From: Sphagnum magellanicum
Lineage: Eukaryota; Streptophyta; Sphagnopsida; Sphagnales; Sphagnaceae
Assembly (NCBI GenBank): GCA_021904315.1
Contig: CM038912.1
Location: 18,315,061-18,379,060 of the forward strand
Length of the DNA stretch: 64,000 nucleotides
Direction of reading: 5' to 3'
Part shown: piece after piece, positions 36,825-48,877 of the stretch
How positions within the stretch are numbered: position 1 is the first letter of the stretch
Layout: each line of letters begins with the position of its first letter
The notes under the pieces: model-generated
What the model saw: only the letters and a program-made list of their open reading frames with translations
What the model was told of the DNA's origin: nothing
Databases searched by the model: none
Translations under genes and position numbers: made by a program

Positions 36825-39359
36825 CACTAATAGAAAATGGTCATTTTACAATTAGTCCATGTAATTAATTTTTAATTGCAACTAAAATATTAATAGTCGT
36901 GTTGGATAAGTCACATTAACATTAATCGTAAACAACAACAAATTTTGAATGAAAAAAAAAATCAACAAAATACACCTTCATCATTTGATTAGTCATATGC
37001 ATATTGTCCTTTGCAACTAAGATGCGACTTTTTTGTGTGAACAATGGGAACAAGTTATGTGTTGCCACGTGTCCCACATTTTATTATTATTTTGAAATAA
37101 TCTAAAATGTTTAATTTTATGTTTGGATGGTTTAGATTGTGACACGTGGTGCATTAGAAATTTGCCACATGGCACATTAATTGAAAATTTCCAAATTAAA
37201 TTTAAATAAGTATTTAGGTATGTAGCTTGAACTCGGTATCTACCTATGCCAAATACCTATTTTGGTAGGTAGGTAGGTAAAAAAAAGGTAGGTAAGTTAG
37301 GGAAGTAGGTGGTTAAGTGCAAATACATGAATATTTATATTTTATTTTGAGTTTTAAATCGTTTTTATTGACTCAAACCATATGCCCATCTTTTTAAATA
37401 CAAAATGGTAAAACAAAACACCTTGTTTATATACTTTCCAAGATGAAAATGAAAGCTAAAACATATGGGAGAGAATTTTTAGTTACAAGTTGTTTGTGAC
37501 TAAACATTTTTAGTTGCAAACTAGTTACAACTAAAAAAATTTATCCCATATGTTTCATCTTTCATTCTCACCTTGAAAAATATATAATTAAGTAGGTAAG
37601 TGACAATTAACTAGCTAACAAATTAACTAATAAAATTACTAATTATTTATAGTAATAATCATCAATATCTTATATTAGTGAATTAATTATATTAAATATT
37701 ATTTAATTTATTAGCTTAATAATAATAATAATATTATTATTTAATTTTAAATATATATAAACTATAATGATATATTAGCCAATTTAATTAACTAGTAATT
37801 GGCCAATATTGAAATAATTAGCTAATTATTAATAAATAATAAATAATTATTTTGTAACCAAATAAATTAATATAATAACTGAAATATTCAGTATTTAATA
37901 ATTATTAGCTATTAATTATAAATATTGAGTATTAGTTTTTTTTATATCTAATAATATAAATAAAACATAGCCTAAACTAATTATTTTATTATAATTAATC
38001 CTGTTATTATTTTCATTTATATAGTTAATAATAAACATAAATATAAATGTTTAATAGTAACAATAACATTATTCAATTATTATTGTAATTAATTGGTAGC
38101 CAAAGTTAACTATTTTATTTTTATTATTCATATTAATACTTCACTCATTAATGCTATTTATGAACTATTATAATAAATATTTTATATTTTTAATAAGTAT
38201 ATTTTTCCTTCAAAAATATTTTTTTCATTTGTATAATAATTTATTAGATTTCAATTGTAACTAATACAATAATTATTATAGAATAATAAAATAATAAAAC
38301 TGAAAATAAAAAGTTTATATTATTAATTTATTATAATAATTTAATTATTAATAATTAATAAATATCAATTATAAATTGAAAATATTAAAAAAACTATATA
38401 TTAATATTTCCTAGTAATATTATATTAATCTAATAATATTCATAATTTGTTACTTATAATAATAATAATAATATAATTTGTAGCTAGCCTAGGTTAGCTA
38501 TTATTATATATATATTATGTCACTTGTTAAAACTATTATGATTTATTATAATTAATTTTTCATTTTTATAAATAAAAATTAATTTTTAATAAGTACATTA
38601 GTCATTTGAAAAAATTAATGATGATAGAATAATATATTAAGTTTTTAATAATTAATTAAGTAATTATATAACTAATTTTCCTATCATTTTAATATCATCA
38701 TCATCATAATCATCATGTAATAATATATTACTATTTAAAATTTTAGTCAAAGATAATATTAAAAATTATTTTTGTATCACATTTAATTAAAATAAATATA
38801 TAATATAATATTAACAAAAATAATAAAAAATGTCATTTGTAATAATTTTAAGAAGTATAATAAGATGGTTTGGATAAACTTGTAATATGGGCACATTATA
38901 TTTAACAAATATCTTACATAAAATTTTAATATGGTCAAAATATACACTATTTAGTGTAACCATAATATCAAGGCCATTTATGCTAATAATAATACTTGAA
39001 TACACATCTAATATGGTTGTTCATATAAATTCAAAATATACATTTATAAATCCTAATACACCCAATTATATTATTTAAAATTCACAAAATACACCTTTGT
39101 ATATCCATAGGGTTACAACAAAATTGGTCACATTTGTAACTAATGGGACATAAATTGTTTTTTTTGGATCAAAACTAAACTAAATGTTGTTCACATGGAA
39201 AGATGAACACCAAAATAGCTGCAAATTAGTTGCACTATAGTCACAAATATGACCAACACAAGAAATAGTTGCAAAAATGTCTAAATGTAATTGTAAATAA
39301 CTAATAGTTACATGTAGTCACAAATACAATGGTTACATTTTGGCCAATTTCTACTAATG
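36825..39359. mobile_element. Non-autonomous CACTA (En/Spm) element, 2,535 bp
   Basis: The left end is CACTAATAGAAAATGG and the right end, read inward, is CATTAGTAGAAATTGG, so the termini are inverted and match the CACTA consensus except C-to-T in the right CACTA. TCA flanks both sides (36822-36824 and 39360-39362), the 3-bp target duplication of this superfamily. Subterminal regions repeat TTGCAACTA/TAGTTGCA and AGTCACAAAT words, as expected for transposase-binding repeats. The interior is extremely AT-rich and has no transposase ORF. Host LINE coding sequence resumes directly on both sides. Confidence 0.92.
37435..37579. repeat. Hairpin of about 65-bp arms inside the CACTA element
   Basis: The left arm (TTTCCAAGATGAAAATGAAA, ..., AACATATGGGAGAGAATTTT) is the imperfect reverse complement of the right arm ending CATTCTCACCTTGAAAA. 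The loop is short, and arm pairing looks good over most of the length. A transcript would fold into a long dsRNA-like stem. Confidence 0.8.
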
Positions 39360-39362
39360 TCA

Positions 39363-40500
39363 AATCTTTTGGTGACATATGTTTGATTGTAGCAAGAGAT
39401 TCATTTTATTGGTTAGTGAACAGGGCTTTATGCTTATAATTTCATAATGTGTTTACTTCTCATTTGTCACCATATCAATTTGAGGTGGTGGTTATAAAAG
39501 GTTGTGAAGCCATGGTCCATGGTATTCAAGCCACCTTGGATGCCCATCCTAATTAGGTGGCGCTTTAGGTAGACATTGCAAATGTTTTCAACACCATTTT
39601 GCATGAGGCCATTTTCTAAGAGCTTTGGGTAGTGGGAGGCCAATTATCTCAACTTTGCCTTTGTGTTTTTTTTAAAATGGCTTTTAGGTTCCTTTGTATT
39701 TCAATCATCATGATTCCCTAGGGGCTTTGTTTATCATTCTTTCTTTTATGGGCACACACCAAGGTGACCTGCTTAGAAGGCCTCTTTTTGCACTAGTTTA
39801 TTTTTGCGCTTTGTGTTGTTTTTCGGAGGTTTTCCCTTCATGTTTCTTCCTTTCCTTGGCCAATGACACCCATATCTTGAACCCTACCCATGTCATCTCC
39901 TTTGTTTTTTATCATTTTATTTTCCAGTTTGTTTTTGTTGGGTTATTTGTTCAACTCTACAAATGTTCTGTGTGGGCTCCATCTGGCTTACTTCATAGGT
40001 TCGTCCCCCTTATTGAATTTTGTCATCACCCTAATGGCATTAGGATCCTTGGCGTCCCCTTTGCCTCTACCTCCTTTGCATTTTTTTTTTTCGCAAAATG
40101 CTTTAAGTAGGGATGTTTGACATGTAGAAGATGTGCTCCCAAGATTAGGGTACATTTAGGTGGTTTTTGATATCATTTTTTGATGTTTCGTTTTTTTTTG
40201 CTTCGTTGCTTCCCCCCCTTTCCAAGTTTTGTGAAATAATTCGTCATTTTTGAGTCCACCTTTATGGGAGTTTTTAAGACTTTTGGGTCTGAGCTCATTG
40301 GAGTGCTTCGAAACCCATTTAGATCATCAACAAATTGTTTTCCTTAGTTTTAGTGGGGGTGTAAGGTTGATTTTTTCGGAGTTCATTATTCTAACTACTT
40401 ATTTGGGGAGTTGGTCCTTGGTAGCCCCTATCATAGTTTCTAGGTTTTTTTGGATTTTTGCCTATTCTTGTTGGAGGCGATAGGTGTGAGCAACTCAATG
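39363..40500 (+). pseudogene. LINE reverse transcriptase remnant
   Basis: Across broken frames one reads a VARDSFYWLVS-like segment, GCEAMVHGIQATLDAHP, then VDIANVFNTI (first catalytic Asp of the RT palm), THQGDLLRRPLFAL (the GxxQGDPLSP-type box) and SLANDTHIL (the ADD box changed to AND). The order and spacing are those of non-LTR reverse transcriptases, not of Ty1 or Ty3 elements. The region upstream of the CACTA insertion (36334-36639, HAKEFAHAIRAFAPLAPT) appears to be the same ORF's N-terminal part. Confidence 0.75.
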
Positions 40501-40839
40501 CCACTCATTTTTTAAGTGCCTTTGAAATGAGCATGAGAGCTTTTTCCTTTGGGGGTTACAAGATGTGTTCTTCCCTTTAGAGTAATCGGCCGAAAGAGGC
40601 TTAGATCGCCTTTAGGAGAATATTTTAAAGAGATTACACAACCATTTTTTTATTAAGATCATTTTTTATTTACCTTTTAATTTGCATTGAATGCACTTGA
40701 AGTTGTGTGCGAGGCTAGGTGCGAACATTTGGTTGTTAGCCCGCTTAGTCATTCCTTTCTTCCACCTACCTTCATATGTTTTCTCCACCACACATTAGGT
40801 TGGGTCTTTCCCCATCCTTTAACCTTTGGGGTCTCAAAT

Positions 40840-41499
40840 TGCATTTGTAACTAGGCTTTGGATCCTATGGGGATCCAACTTTTTAAGTGCACACATGGTG
40901 GGGAGAGGATGACCTTGCATGATGTTGTGCGAAATGCTTTCACGACCAGTGCAAGAAATGCGAAATTTGATATCTTGCGAAAATAAACCCATGTCCTTTT
41001 TTCCCTTACACTACAGTCTTCGTGCCATTGAATCGACATTGTGCTATCAATCAATAATGTCCGCACATTGGTAGACATTGTCATGGTCAACCCCATTCAA
41101 GTTGATTTGGTTTCATAGGTTGTTTTTTCTCGTGGGGTTGTTACAATAATCGCAATTTAGGCAAAAGATGGTTTTTATTGCAATCAATTATTGACGGACA
41201 TGTTTATCCTTTTAACTATAGAGGTTTTCAAATGTTTACATTAATAAGTGAATGAGTTTTTTCATCGATGTGCCAACATGGCACGGGGAACAACAAGAAC
41301 TGGGGCTCCTCTCTCTCTTTTACACACATTTTATAAATAAAGAGTGTCAATGGCATTACAACATGTGCATGCAGTTTCTATTTTGAGATGTAATATTACA
41401 TTAGGTGAGGATTCTTCTAGGCTAGGCATCCTTTCAAGAAGTTCTCCCCTTTCCATATTTGATATACTACTCGTGACAAGAGGGTGTTCAAGAACTTGA
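40840..41499 (+). pseudogene. LINE C-terminal region, possible restriction-like endonuclease
   Basis: In broken frames the region shows LDPMGIQLFKCTHGGER followed by LHDVVRNAF (a CCHC/HC-type knuckle remnant), then IDIVLS and LVDIVMVNP, a pattern like the PD-(D/E)xK nuclease after the RT in R2-like LINEs, and HRCANMA near the end. The ORF ends with TGA at 41497-41499. The nuclease assignment is an inference from pattern; key residues are partly lost. Confidence 0.5.
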
Positions 41500-41630
41500 T
41501 GTTCCTCTTGTTGTTGGCCCTCTTTCGGTGGTTCTTTTGTCTTCTTGAACACTGGTCCTTCCATTTTGTTTCTTCTTGTTTTCCCCCTTTTTTTGGTGCT
41601 TTGGTTTATTTATGATTGGCAGGGTTTCAT
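41487..41630 (+). repeat. LINE 3' tail shared with the SINE
   Basis: The last codons and 3' UTR of the LINE match, in inverse orientation, 46793-46975: AGAACTTGATGTTCC, GTGGTTCT.TTTGTCTTCTTG, GGTCCTTCCATTTTGTT and TTTGGTTTATTTATGATTGG followed by CAGGGTTTCAT. The match stops at the same TTTCAT on both. Confidence 0.85.
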
Positions 41631-43712
41631 CATGATTGTTCATTTGTAGAGAGAAGGAAGTAGTACAATAAGGAACTGCATAAAGTCAGGACATGGACCT
41701 TCAAAAAGCTGCACCAAACACCGATATCATCAGCAAATACTAGGAAGATGTTGTTAGATTATGTGGGTGGCAGTTGAGGACACAAAGAAAATATTATATA
41801 GTCAACATATTGGTCCAAATCACAGATTTCTCACTTCAAAAAATATTCCTTCATCCCAAGTGAACACCAGCTCTCCCCACAACATTTGAGCATTTAGAAT
41901 GTCTTTGAGGGCAAAAAGAGCAACCCCTTCAAAGCAAGTTTACCAGTAGTTCCCCACCTATAGAGCAAACTGTAGTTGCCATCTCTCTCTCTCTATATAT
42001 AGACCTAATGCACCTAGTGATCATGGGCATTCTTTTCATTGTGGGGGCCTTGTCCACTGGGTTTACCCTGTTGGCCTTTTAATAGTTGATCAAAGCACCT
42101 ATGTTCGTACATACAATGGAAAAAACCTGGCAAATGTTTTTTTTTGGGGGTTTCATGCTTAACATGACATGACCTAAAACAGAGTCTCCCAGTTCAAATT
42201 TAACATTTCTGAGGTTGAATATAGCTACTTCAAGGCCTAATGTTCACCCTGGCTAAACCCTATTTGCCTGCATTAATTTTACCCAGGTGAATAGAAACTT
42301 TTTATTATTATTATTAAAGACCAGTTTATCAAATTTCTTGAAGAGAGTAAATTTGATTGCACCCACCTAAAATAGGACCCCAGATTATTTCCTAAATCAT
42401 TGTCAATGCCAAGGCAAGCCCAAATTGGTCACTTAAATATCGTTCAAGTGGGGGGGAGGAGGAGATGGGTATAGTAGGATGCACACAATTTATTAGCTTG
42501 CTACAAAACCATTAATAAGTCTTATTTCAGACTTATCAGGTTTGATCATGAACCAAGAATAGTATTATGTGAGTAAAGGCAACAACCATTAGTATATGTG
42601 AGTGAAGGCAACGGCCGTTTGTAAACGAGAGCTGATTTTGGGGGATTGGCATGTGTGGGTGGGTTCCCAATGGGGAATGTTTGCAAAAATAACCCCTTAA
42701 CCCTTAAGCCCATTGTTATTCCGAAGCTCGGTGATGGCCTTAAGGGCCCCACAAGCTTTTATGTTTTTCAATGGTTTTTCTCCTTGCAAGCTATTAAGCA
42801 TTGGCAAAAAATTATGGCTCTATATATATATATTCAATGCATGGGGCTTCCTATGCCAAGTTCTTTGATAGTTAATACATGGGTTAAAATATAATGGGTC
42901 ATATTAGATATGTTTGAAATCACTAGTTGTTATGAAATCAACCAATTCACTCTATTGATATGACTTCATAGCTTTACACTTAGTGTTAAATAAATTTGTA
43001 CGTATTCACACTGATATCAGGCATTAAAATATATCCAATGCTTTCAAATTAAGGATAATGAAAATATGAATTAAAAGTTTAAAATATAAACAATTATCAA
43101 AGTTTCAGTTAGTCATCCATAGTCGTCATTCCAAAAGTTATAAAGCTTACTCAAACAATGGTAATGGAAAATCAACCATTTTGAGTTCAGCACGAGCATT
43201 TGTAATTTGAAGAATCAGAATATATTCTATCTATAACAATGAGTGACTGTTTTTGGTGATGAATTTTTACTAGCTTGTGATTTCTCCAATATAACGACTT
43301 GAAAAAAACATTTGTTTTTTGGTGTAAAACTCATTTCTCTGTCAACATGTTGCCATTTTTTAAATAAAATAATTGAAAGAAAAACATTGAAAGAATAACA
43401 ATAGAGCCATAATCATGTTGGCAAAGCTTTGATGAAATCTTCCAAACTAACTAAAGAGCATAAAGCTAAAGGATCCAAAACTACCACCGTTAAACTATAA
43501 TTTCATGCCTCCTATGTTTCAAAGAAAAAAAAAAACATCAATACCAAATATTCCAACAACAATTACTTCAAAAGTCCCTAATCAACCTCTTTGTTTGCTT
43601 AAAAAATGCAACACCTTGTCAACACCTCTATCCACAATATAACATTTAACACCCTCTAAAGTTCTCCGGTTGCTTGACCTTGAAGTTGGGTCAGCTCCGT
43701 CATGCTCCTTTC
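41631..43712. other. Unannotated interval with one dispersed repeat
   Basis: I see no gene. A 65-bp segment at 42184-42250 (CCAGTTCAAATTTAACATTT) resembles 54326-54390 in the same orientation. Confidence 0.4.
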
Positions 43713-43866
43713 AAACTTTAAAAATTTGGATAGCGAGCATCAAACATACATCTTGATTTAAGCACTATGCACAATCAAGATTAAATCCCTTTGCTTTTAA
43801 AAATTTGGATAGGGTACACTTACACACACCCTGATTTGAGCACAATGCACGGCCCAAGGTCCTTTG
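43713..43866. repeat. Tandem duplication, about 77-bp period
   Basis: Two diverged copies share TTTAAAAATTTGGATAG, CATC/CACC..TTGATTT(A/G)AGCAC, ATGCAC and a CCCTTTG/TCCTTTG end. Confidence 0.75.
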
Positions 43867-46774
43867 TTGTTTGTTGCCAACAACTATTTGATTGCTCATG
43901 ACTAGTGTCATGTTTGTAGCAACCTCCATTATCTATCAAGATCAATAATTGCAGTTGCCATTGCATCATGCTTACACATCCAACAAGTGAGAAATTAAGC
44001 TAATTCCTTTGGAAATCTAGACCTACAAGCAAAGCATGTTTAGATTGTTGCCAAAGAGCTTCTTTGGGAACTCATTTGGCTCCTCCACATATAATATATT
44101 CACACCAACAAAATCATAGTTTAGGCAACTTTTCTTTTTCAACATGTCCAGAATGGTGCCTTGGGCATCAATTAGTTTTGCTTTTGGAAGTTGGATCCCA
44201 CCTAAATGTCATCCAAGAAAACAAAAAAGTACTCATTACCATAATGTTCATACCTATATGATATGGGGGGGAGGGGGTTGGGGGAGGTGCCTTGCACATG
44301 GACCCTCAAGCCAAGGAGATTTTATTTGTGGCTTGGCAATTGTATGCTGCTCATGTGTGTCTTTTGTTTAACTTATTTCCCTGTGATGTTGTCATTCCCT
44401 TGTCCTTTTGCTTGTGCCAGGTGCAACTCATTTGTGCTTTGACTTGGTTGAGGTCTGAAGTAGGAAGCCGCCTCTAGTGTTGTGGGCTGGCCTAATTGCA
44501 TTTAAACAATTGTTTTGTTTTGTTTTGTTTTGTTTTTGCCTAGGGTTTAGGAAGGAAGTGTCTGGATTGTCAACTGTATGCACAAAGCTAGAGATATGTG
44601 GATAACCATGAGGAGGTCAATTATCATATGGTAGGGTTAGTCACTTTTCACATAACTACCTCCCATTTGAAAAATTCCATCTTCATAAACAAATAGATAA
44701 TAACAAGATTGTTTTTAATTAGTTTTCTACTAATTAAATTAGTTTTTTCAAATGGCAACAAACATTATTCAGTGGGTGTGAAGACCAAGGAAAGATGGAG
44801 ATTCCAATTTTTGATGTGTTAATTTGGTTGGTAACTAACTAATCATTGTGCTAATGTAAGAGTAAAGCCTTGGGATGGAAAGGTCCCTAAATGAAGATAA
44901 GGGGGCACACAAGAGACAATGCAAGTGTGCCTGGGCCCAAAACCTTAGGAATGTCTGAATGGAGGGACTTTACCTCCTGGAAATACCATTGTTGGGTGGG
45001 TATCAGAAATGGCACCAAACCTTGCCGGTTATCAGGATGATTCTGTTAGTCTGATGATTTCTGTTCTCGTAACATCAGACAACGAGGTTTGATGTTTAAA
45101 AACCCCCTTCTAAGCAAAGGAAAATGATGTGCTATGTGGATATGTCTTTCACCTGGATATACCCACTGGGTACAGACAGGGTTTGTAATTCAAGGCTAAA
45201 GTCTACATCCACTTTACACTTTGCCAAGTTCACATTAGCAAATCATCAACTCCATATTACCAAAATAGCTAACTGTGCATTACTAGTGCTAGGGATAGGG
45301 CCTCGTGATTAGGCAGCTTCACCCATCATCCAAATTTCATCCTCGAGTTTACATCTCATTGAATAGGTTTAAGTGTCACAATGTTGAAAAGATTGAACAT
45401 GAACAAAAAACACACACAACTCAAGCTCTAAACCATTCAACTTGCTGTCAAACTGCAGTTGAAAAAAAACTCTAGACGCAAAGAAAGGGTTATTTTCATG
45501 CCTCAATGAGCCATAAAATCAAACACACCACACCCTCACTCCCCGGCAACCTCCCCAAAAAACCAGAAACAAAGATGTTTGAGCCCTTCATTAGCTAGCT
45601 TATGAAAATTGGGTCAATTTGGTATCCATGGATGAATTTGGCTATGTTTACAATTAACATCTAGTTTGACCCAATTCTCATGTCTAATGTCTAATGAAGG
45701 ACACCTCAAACCCTCCTCCCCCCGACAGATGTTTGAGCCTGAAAATTGGATTTTTTTTTTCCTTTTTTGGGGCACAAGTTTGGGCAGCAAAGGAACACAT
45801 TTTAGGCATAGGCTATGTGAAAATTTCAATTTAGCCAATGGAAACTACTAACCATGGCAATGTGGAGTTGGTGATTCCACAATGAGAGATTGGTGATTTG
45901 GCAATGTGTACTTACTTTGGCAACTTAGGAAAATGGTAAAGTAGGCTTGGCAAAACGGCAAATGTTAATGTGGTGAAATAGCCGAAAAACATTTATTCTA
46001 AAAAATCAATTTGACAAAATGGTAACCATACATAAAAGAATTTTATTTTTATTTTTAAAATTACGACTTTCAACACAATTCAGTGACTGTGAGATGCACT
46101 TGTCACATTTTGACCCTCTTCAAATAGATCCCTCCCTTCCCTTCCCCTAAAAATTTGTGGGTCACATTTGTGGTTTGAAGGCCCATTATAAAAGAAGAAG
46201 AACAACAACAACAAATTGGGGCTTCATTTTCATATTACTTTCCAGCTAAGTTAGCATAAAGGAGAACAACAAGGTGTGTTTACTTGATTGGCAATATAGA
46301 TGGATGGATGGATGGAGGGAGGGGGTTGCTTTTATCCCCCCGCCTCCCCAAATCTGCAGCTTTGTTCCAATGTGGTATTAATGGCTCATTAATTCATAAG
46401 AGGCCACACCCATGATAGCTCTTTATAGTGCAATTAAATTTTGTTTTTGTTTTTTTCTTGAAGAAGTTTTCCTCTGGAGTCTGATGTCATTCTTCCTTGT
46501 TGTCATGTAGTCAAAAATCATTTCTCCCTTTTTGTCTCAATCATTCTCTCTTGAGTCTTGAGTCTTGACCTCCTTTCTCCTTTGGGTGTGTGTGTGTGTG
46601 TGTGTGTCCATGTTCAGTTGCTCTTCTTGTTTCTTTTTGATTTCATTTCATCAAGTATGATCACTGTCTTTCTATGATTGCTATGATTGCCAAGATAACA
46701 AGTCTATTTGCATGGATTTCTAGTGGTATCATAACAGCCATGCTTGCTAGCTAACATTGTTTTGGCTTACTATT
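43867..46774. other. Unannotated interval with microsatellites
   Basis: I see no supported gene. Tracts include a G-run near 44266-44286, (TTTTG)n near 44512-44536, GGAT near 46300-46318 and (GT)n at about 46588-46608. The last 16 bases (46759-46774) may be the target duplication of the SINE. Confidence 0.45.
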
Positions 46775-47124
46775 CTTCTCTATTTTCTTCTAATGAAACC
46801 CTGCCAATCATAAATAAACCAAAGGACCCAAAAAAGGGGGAATACAAGGAACCAAATGGAAGGACCCAAAAAAGGGGGAATACTAGGAACAAAATGGAAG
46901 GACCCATGTCCAAGAAGACAAAAGAGAACCACCTAAGAGGGCAAAACCACAAGGGGAACATCAAGTTCCCAACATACACAAGAGCAGAGACCCAACACCA
47001 ACCGAGCTTATGCCAGTTCCCAAGTGAGGAGGAAAGGGCAAAATTTTCACCTCCTGCTCATCAGTGGGTTTGAACCCAAAAACCCTTGTGGTACCACATA
47101 GGGGTCCTATCATTGAGCCATGAC
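46775..47124 (-). mobile_element. tRNA-headed SINE with LINE-derived tail
   Basis: On the minus strand the 5' head carries a pol III A-box-like TGGCTCAATGATAGG (47120-47106) and a B-box-like GGGTTCAAACCC (47077-47066), 43 bases start to start. A unique body follows. The 3' part (46975-46793) matches the LINE 3' UTR at 41.5 kb, with one 38-bp segment duplicated (46829-46904). An A-rich tail TAGAAGAAAATAGAGAAG precedes position 46775. The flanks AATAAGCCCTCAAAC and AATAGTAAGCCAAAAC look like a degenerate target duplication. Confidence 0.72.
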
Positions 47125-47141
47125 GTTTGAGGGCTTATTAT

Positions 47142-48724
47142 GTTCTATTTTTGGGCTAATTGAAAAGAAACTCAACTTTCATGGAAAAAGACAAAAAAAG
47201 AGAGACCAGAAAAAAAGAAAAAAAAAACCCATTTGATTCCTTACTCACTTATTATGATTGGGAAGTTAAGACCAATTGGATACTTACCCGGTTGGCTTGA
47301 GGAGTTAGAACTGCAGGTTCTGATTCTGGTTAGTAAAACTAACTGAGAATTGGACTTGATTTTTGGAATTGGTTCTAGAACCAGAAATGATATTTTTGAA
47401 AAAAAATAGAAAAAAAAAGAAGATTTAAACCAAGGTTTAATTATCATTTCTAGTCTGGGTTACTCAGAACCACAATGAAATTGGGTTTTATTTAAATAAT
47501 TAAAACCATAACCAGAATCAGAATTTTTTTATAAAAAACACTAGAGCCCTTCTCTTGTTTTTAAAGAACTGAAATTGGAACCTTCCTAATTTATTTTTAA
47601 AAACCAAAACCAAATGCTCTTTGTAACGGTCAAGAACCACCCAACACTAGTTAAGACTTTCTCAAAGAATTTACATCCCCCTCAGTTTTCTAGGTTTAGG
47701 TGGATGGATGCCAAGGGCCTTCCATAATTTGAGGGTCCAAGCCTTGAAGGTGTGTAGGCTTGAAAATTAGGGGAGGTATGCGGAAGCAAGCCTTTCCTAG
47801 TCTAAACTAGGTTTTCTATTTGAGTGGCAGAAGGTTTGCATGCAAATGGCAGATGTTCCCTTCAATTGATGAAAGCGTATGAACAGCATTTGAGGCATGA
47901 ATTGCTTGTGCATCCATCCTTGAGTAGGAGTACAAGAAGAAATCTCAAGTTGTAAGGGGAGTAGTCATTTAATTTTGTTAACAATTGGGAACATATAGTA
48001 AGTAGGATGCTACTTGTCAAATCCTAAGATTAGGAGCTAGAGGGAGGAGGAAAGAAGTGCATGATCGGGGATAGGAAACAAATTCAAGTTTTGGGATGAT
48101 GGATTGGAAGATTTTGGCGATTGAGAGGGTAGGTAGAAGAAAACTCTTACTTACATTCATCATCTTTGTGAATTCAATGCAAAGATGATGGGGGAGGGAA
48201 GGAGGGAGAGAGGAAGGTGTTGGGCATGAGGTGCAAATAGTGTGCCCTCAAATTAAAGTGGTTGGCTTGTGTTATCTTCAACTCATGTCTCTTTCAATTT
48301 TGTTGAACTTGATGAGAGAATTGATGAACTTTTCTTGCTCCTTTCTGTACATGGGGTTTTGCCATACTTTTGTGCCTAAACAACTAAGGTATTGGGTGAG
48401 GATGATTGCACTAAAACTTGCTTTGTGGCTCAGGTATTAAGGTTTCAAAAAATGGAAAACGGTGTGGCCATGTAAAATGTCAGTAAGCAAAGGCATTTTT
48501 ATCTCTTTCACTTGGCTAACCTTATATTCATTTTAGGATGTTGTTTTGCTCCTTGCTCTTTGCTAGAATGCAAAGTGTAGGTTAAAGCTTGAGGGCCAGG
48601 GTGTTACCAGAATAAAGGGGACCATACCCAACTTAAAGCACTACCAGAAATATGAGTTTTCTGCAGATGAACATTTCAAATCCTTAAAGACACCTCCCAT
48701 TCCGCGCTGCAGAGTGAATCTTAC
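47142..48724. other. Unannotated interval with an hAT-MITE-like relic
   Basis: I see no gene. From about 47250 to 47650 the GGTTCTGATTCTGGTTAG/AACCAGAATCAGAA style and the end CACCCAACACTAG recall the hAT-type MITE family at 6363 and 56109, but only one possible terminus is visible. Confidence 0.35.
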
Positions 48725-48877
48725 CTTGTTAAGGGTTCTTCCAAATACACACAGAAACTTCTGGCAGTGTTTTTTTACAGGGGAGCAAATGTATTTGGGA
48801 GTGGGCTCGAGAAGAAGGTAATGGTCTAAACAGCTGGGATGCTTAGGCATTGCTTCGAGGAAGCAATAGACAACAAG
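48725..48877 (-). other. Exon-like ORF of unknown gene
   Basis: A 51-codon open stretch is bounded by a good acceptor (TTTTTCTTCAG) and a consensus donor (AAG|GTAAGA), both in phase 0. Its translation includes CLDHYLLLEPTPKYICSP and FLCVFGRTLNK. I do not recognise the protein, and no partner exons could be joined with confidence, so it may be an exon of a non-coding or decayed gene, or chance. Confidence 0.3.

Larger units (their letters stand above)
35758..41630 (+). mobile_element. Decayed LINE-type retrotransposon, split by a CACTA element
   Basis: Coding traces run from about 35760 to 36821, are interrupted by the CACTA element at 36825-39359, and resume at 39363. They continue through reverse transcriptase, a zinc-knuckle/nuclease-like C-terminal region, the ORF end at 41499 and a 3' UTR to about 41630. 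Stops and frameshifts are numerous. The 5' end was not located. The 3' UTR matches the tail of the SINE at 46.8 kb. Confidence 0.75.

Noticed and set aside
47066..47124. Functional tRNA gene
   Set aside because: Only A- and B-box-like motifs are present; no cloverleaf with an anticodon stem could be drawn, so a SINE head fits better.
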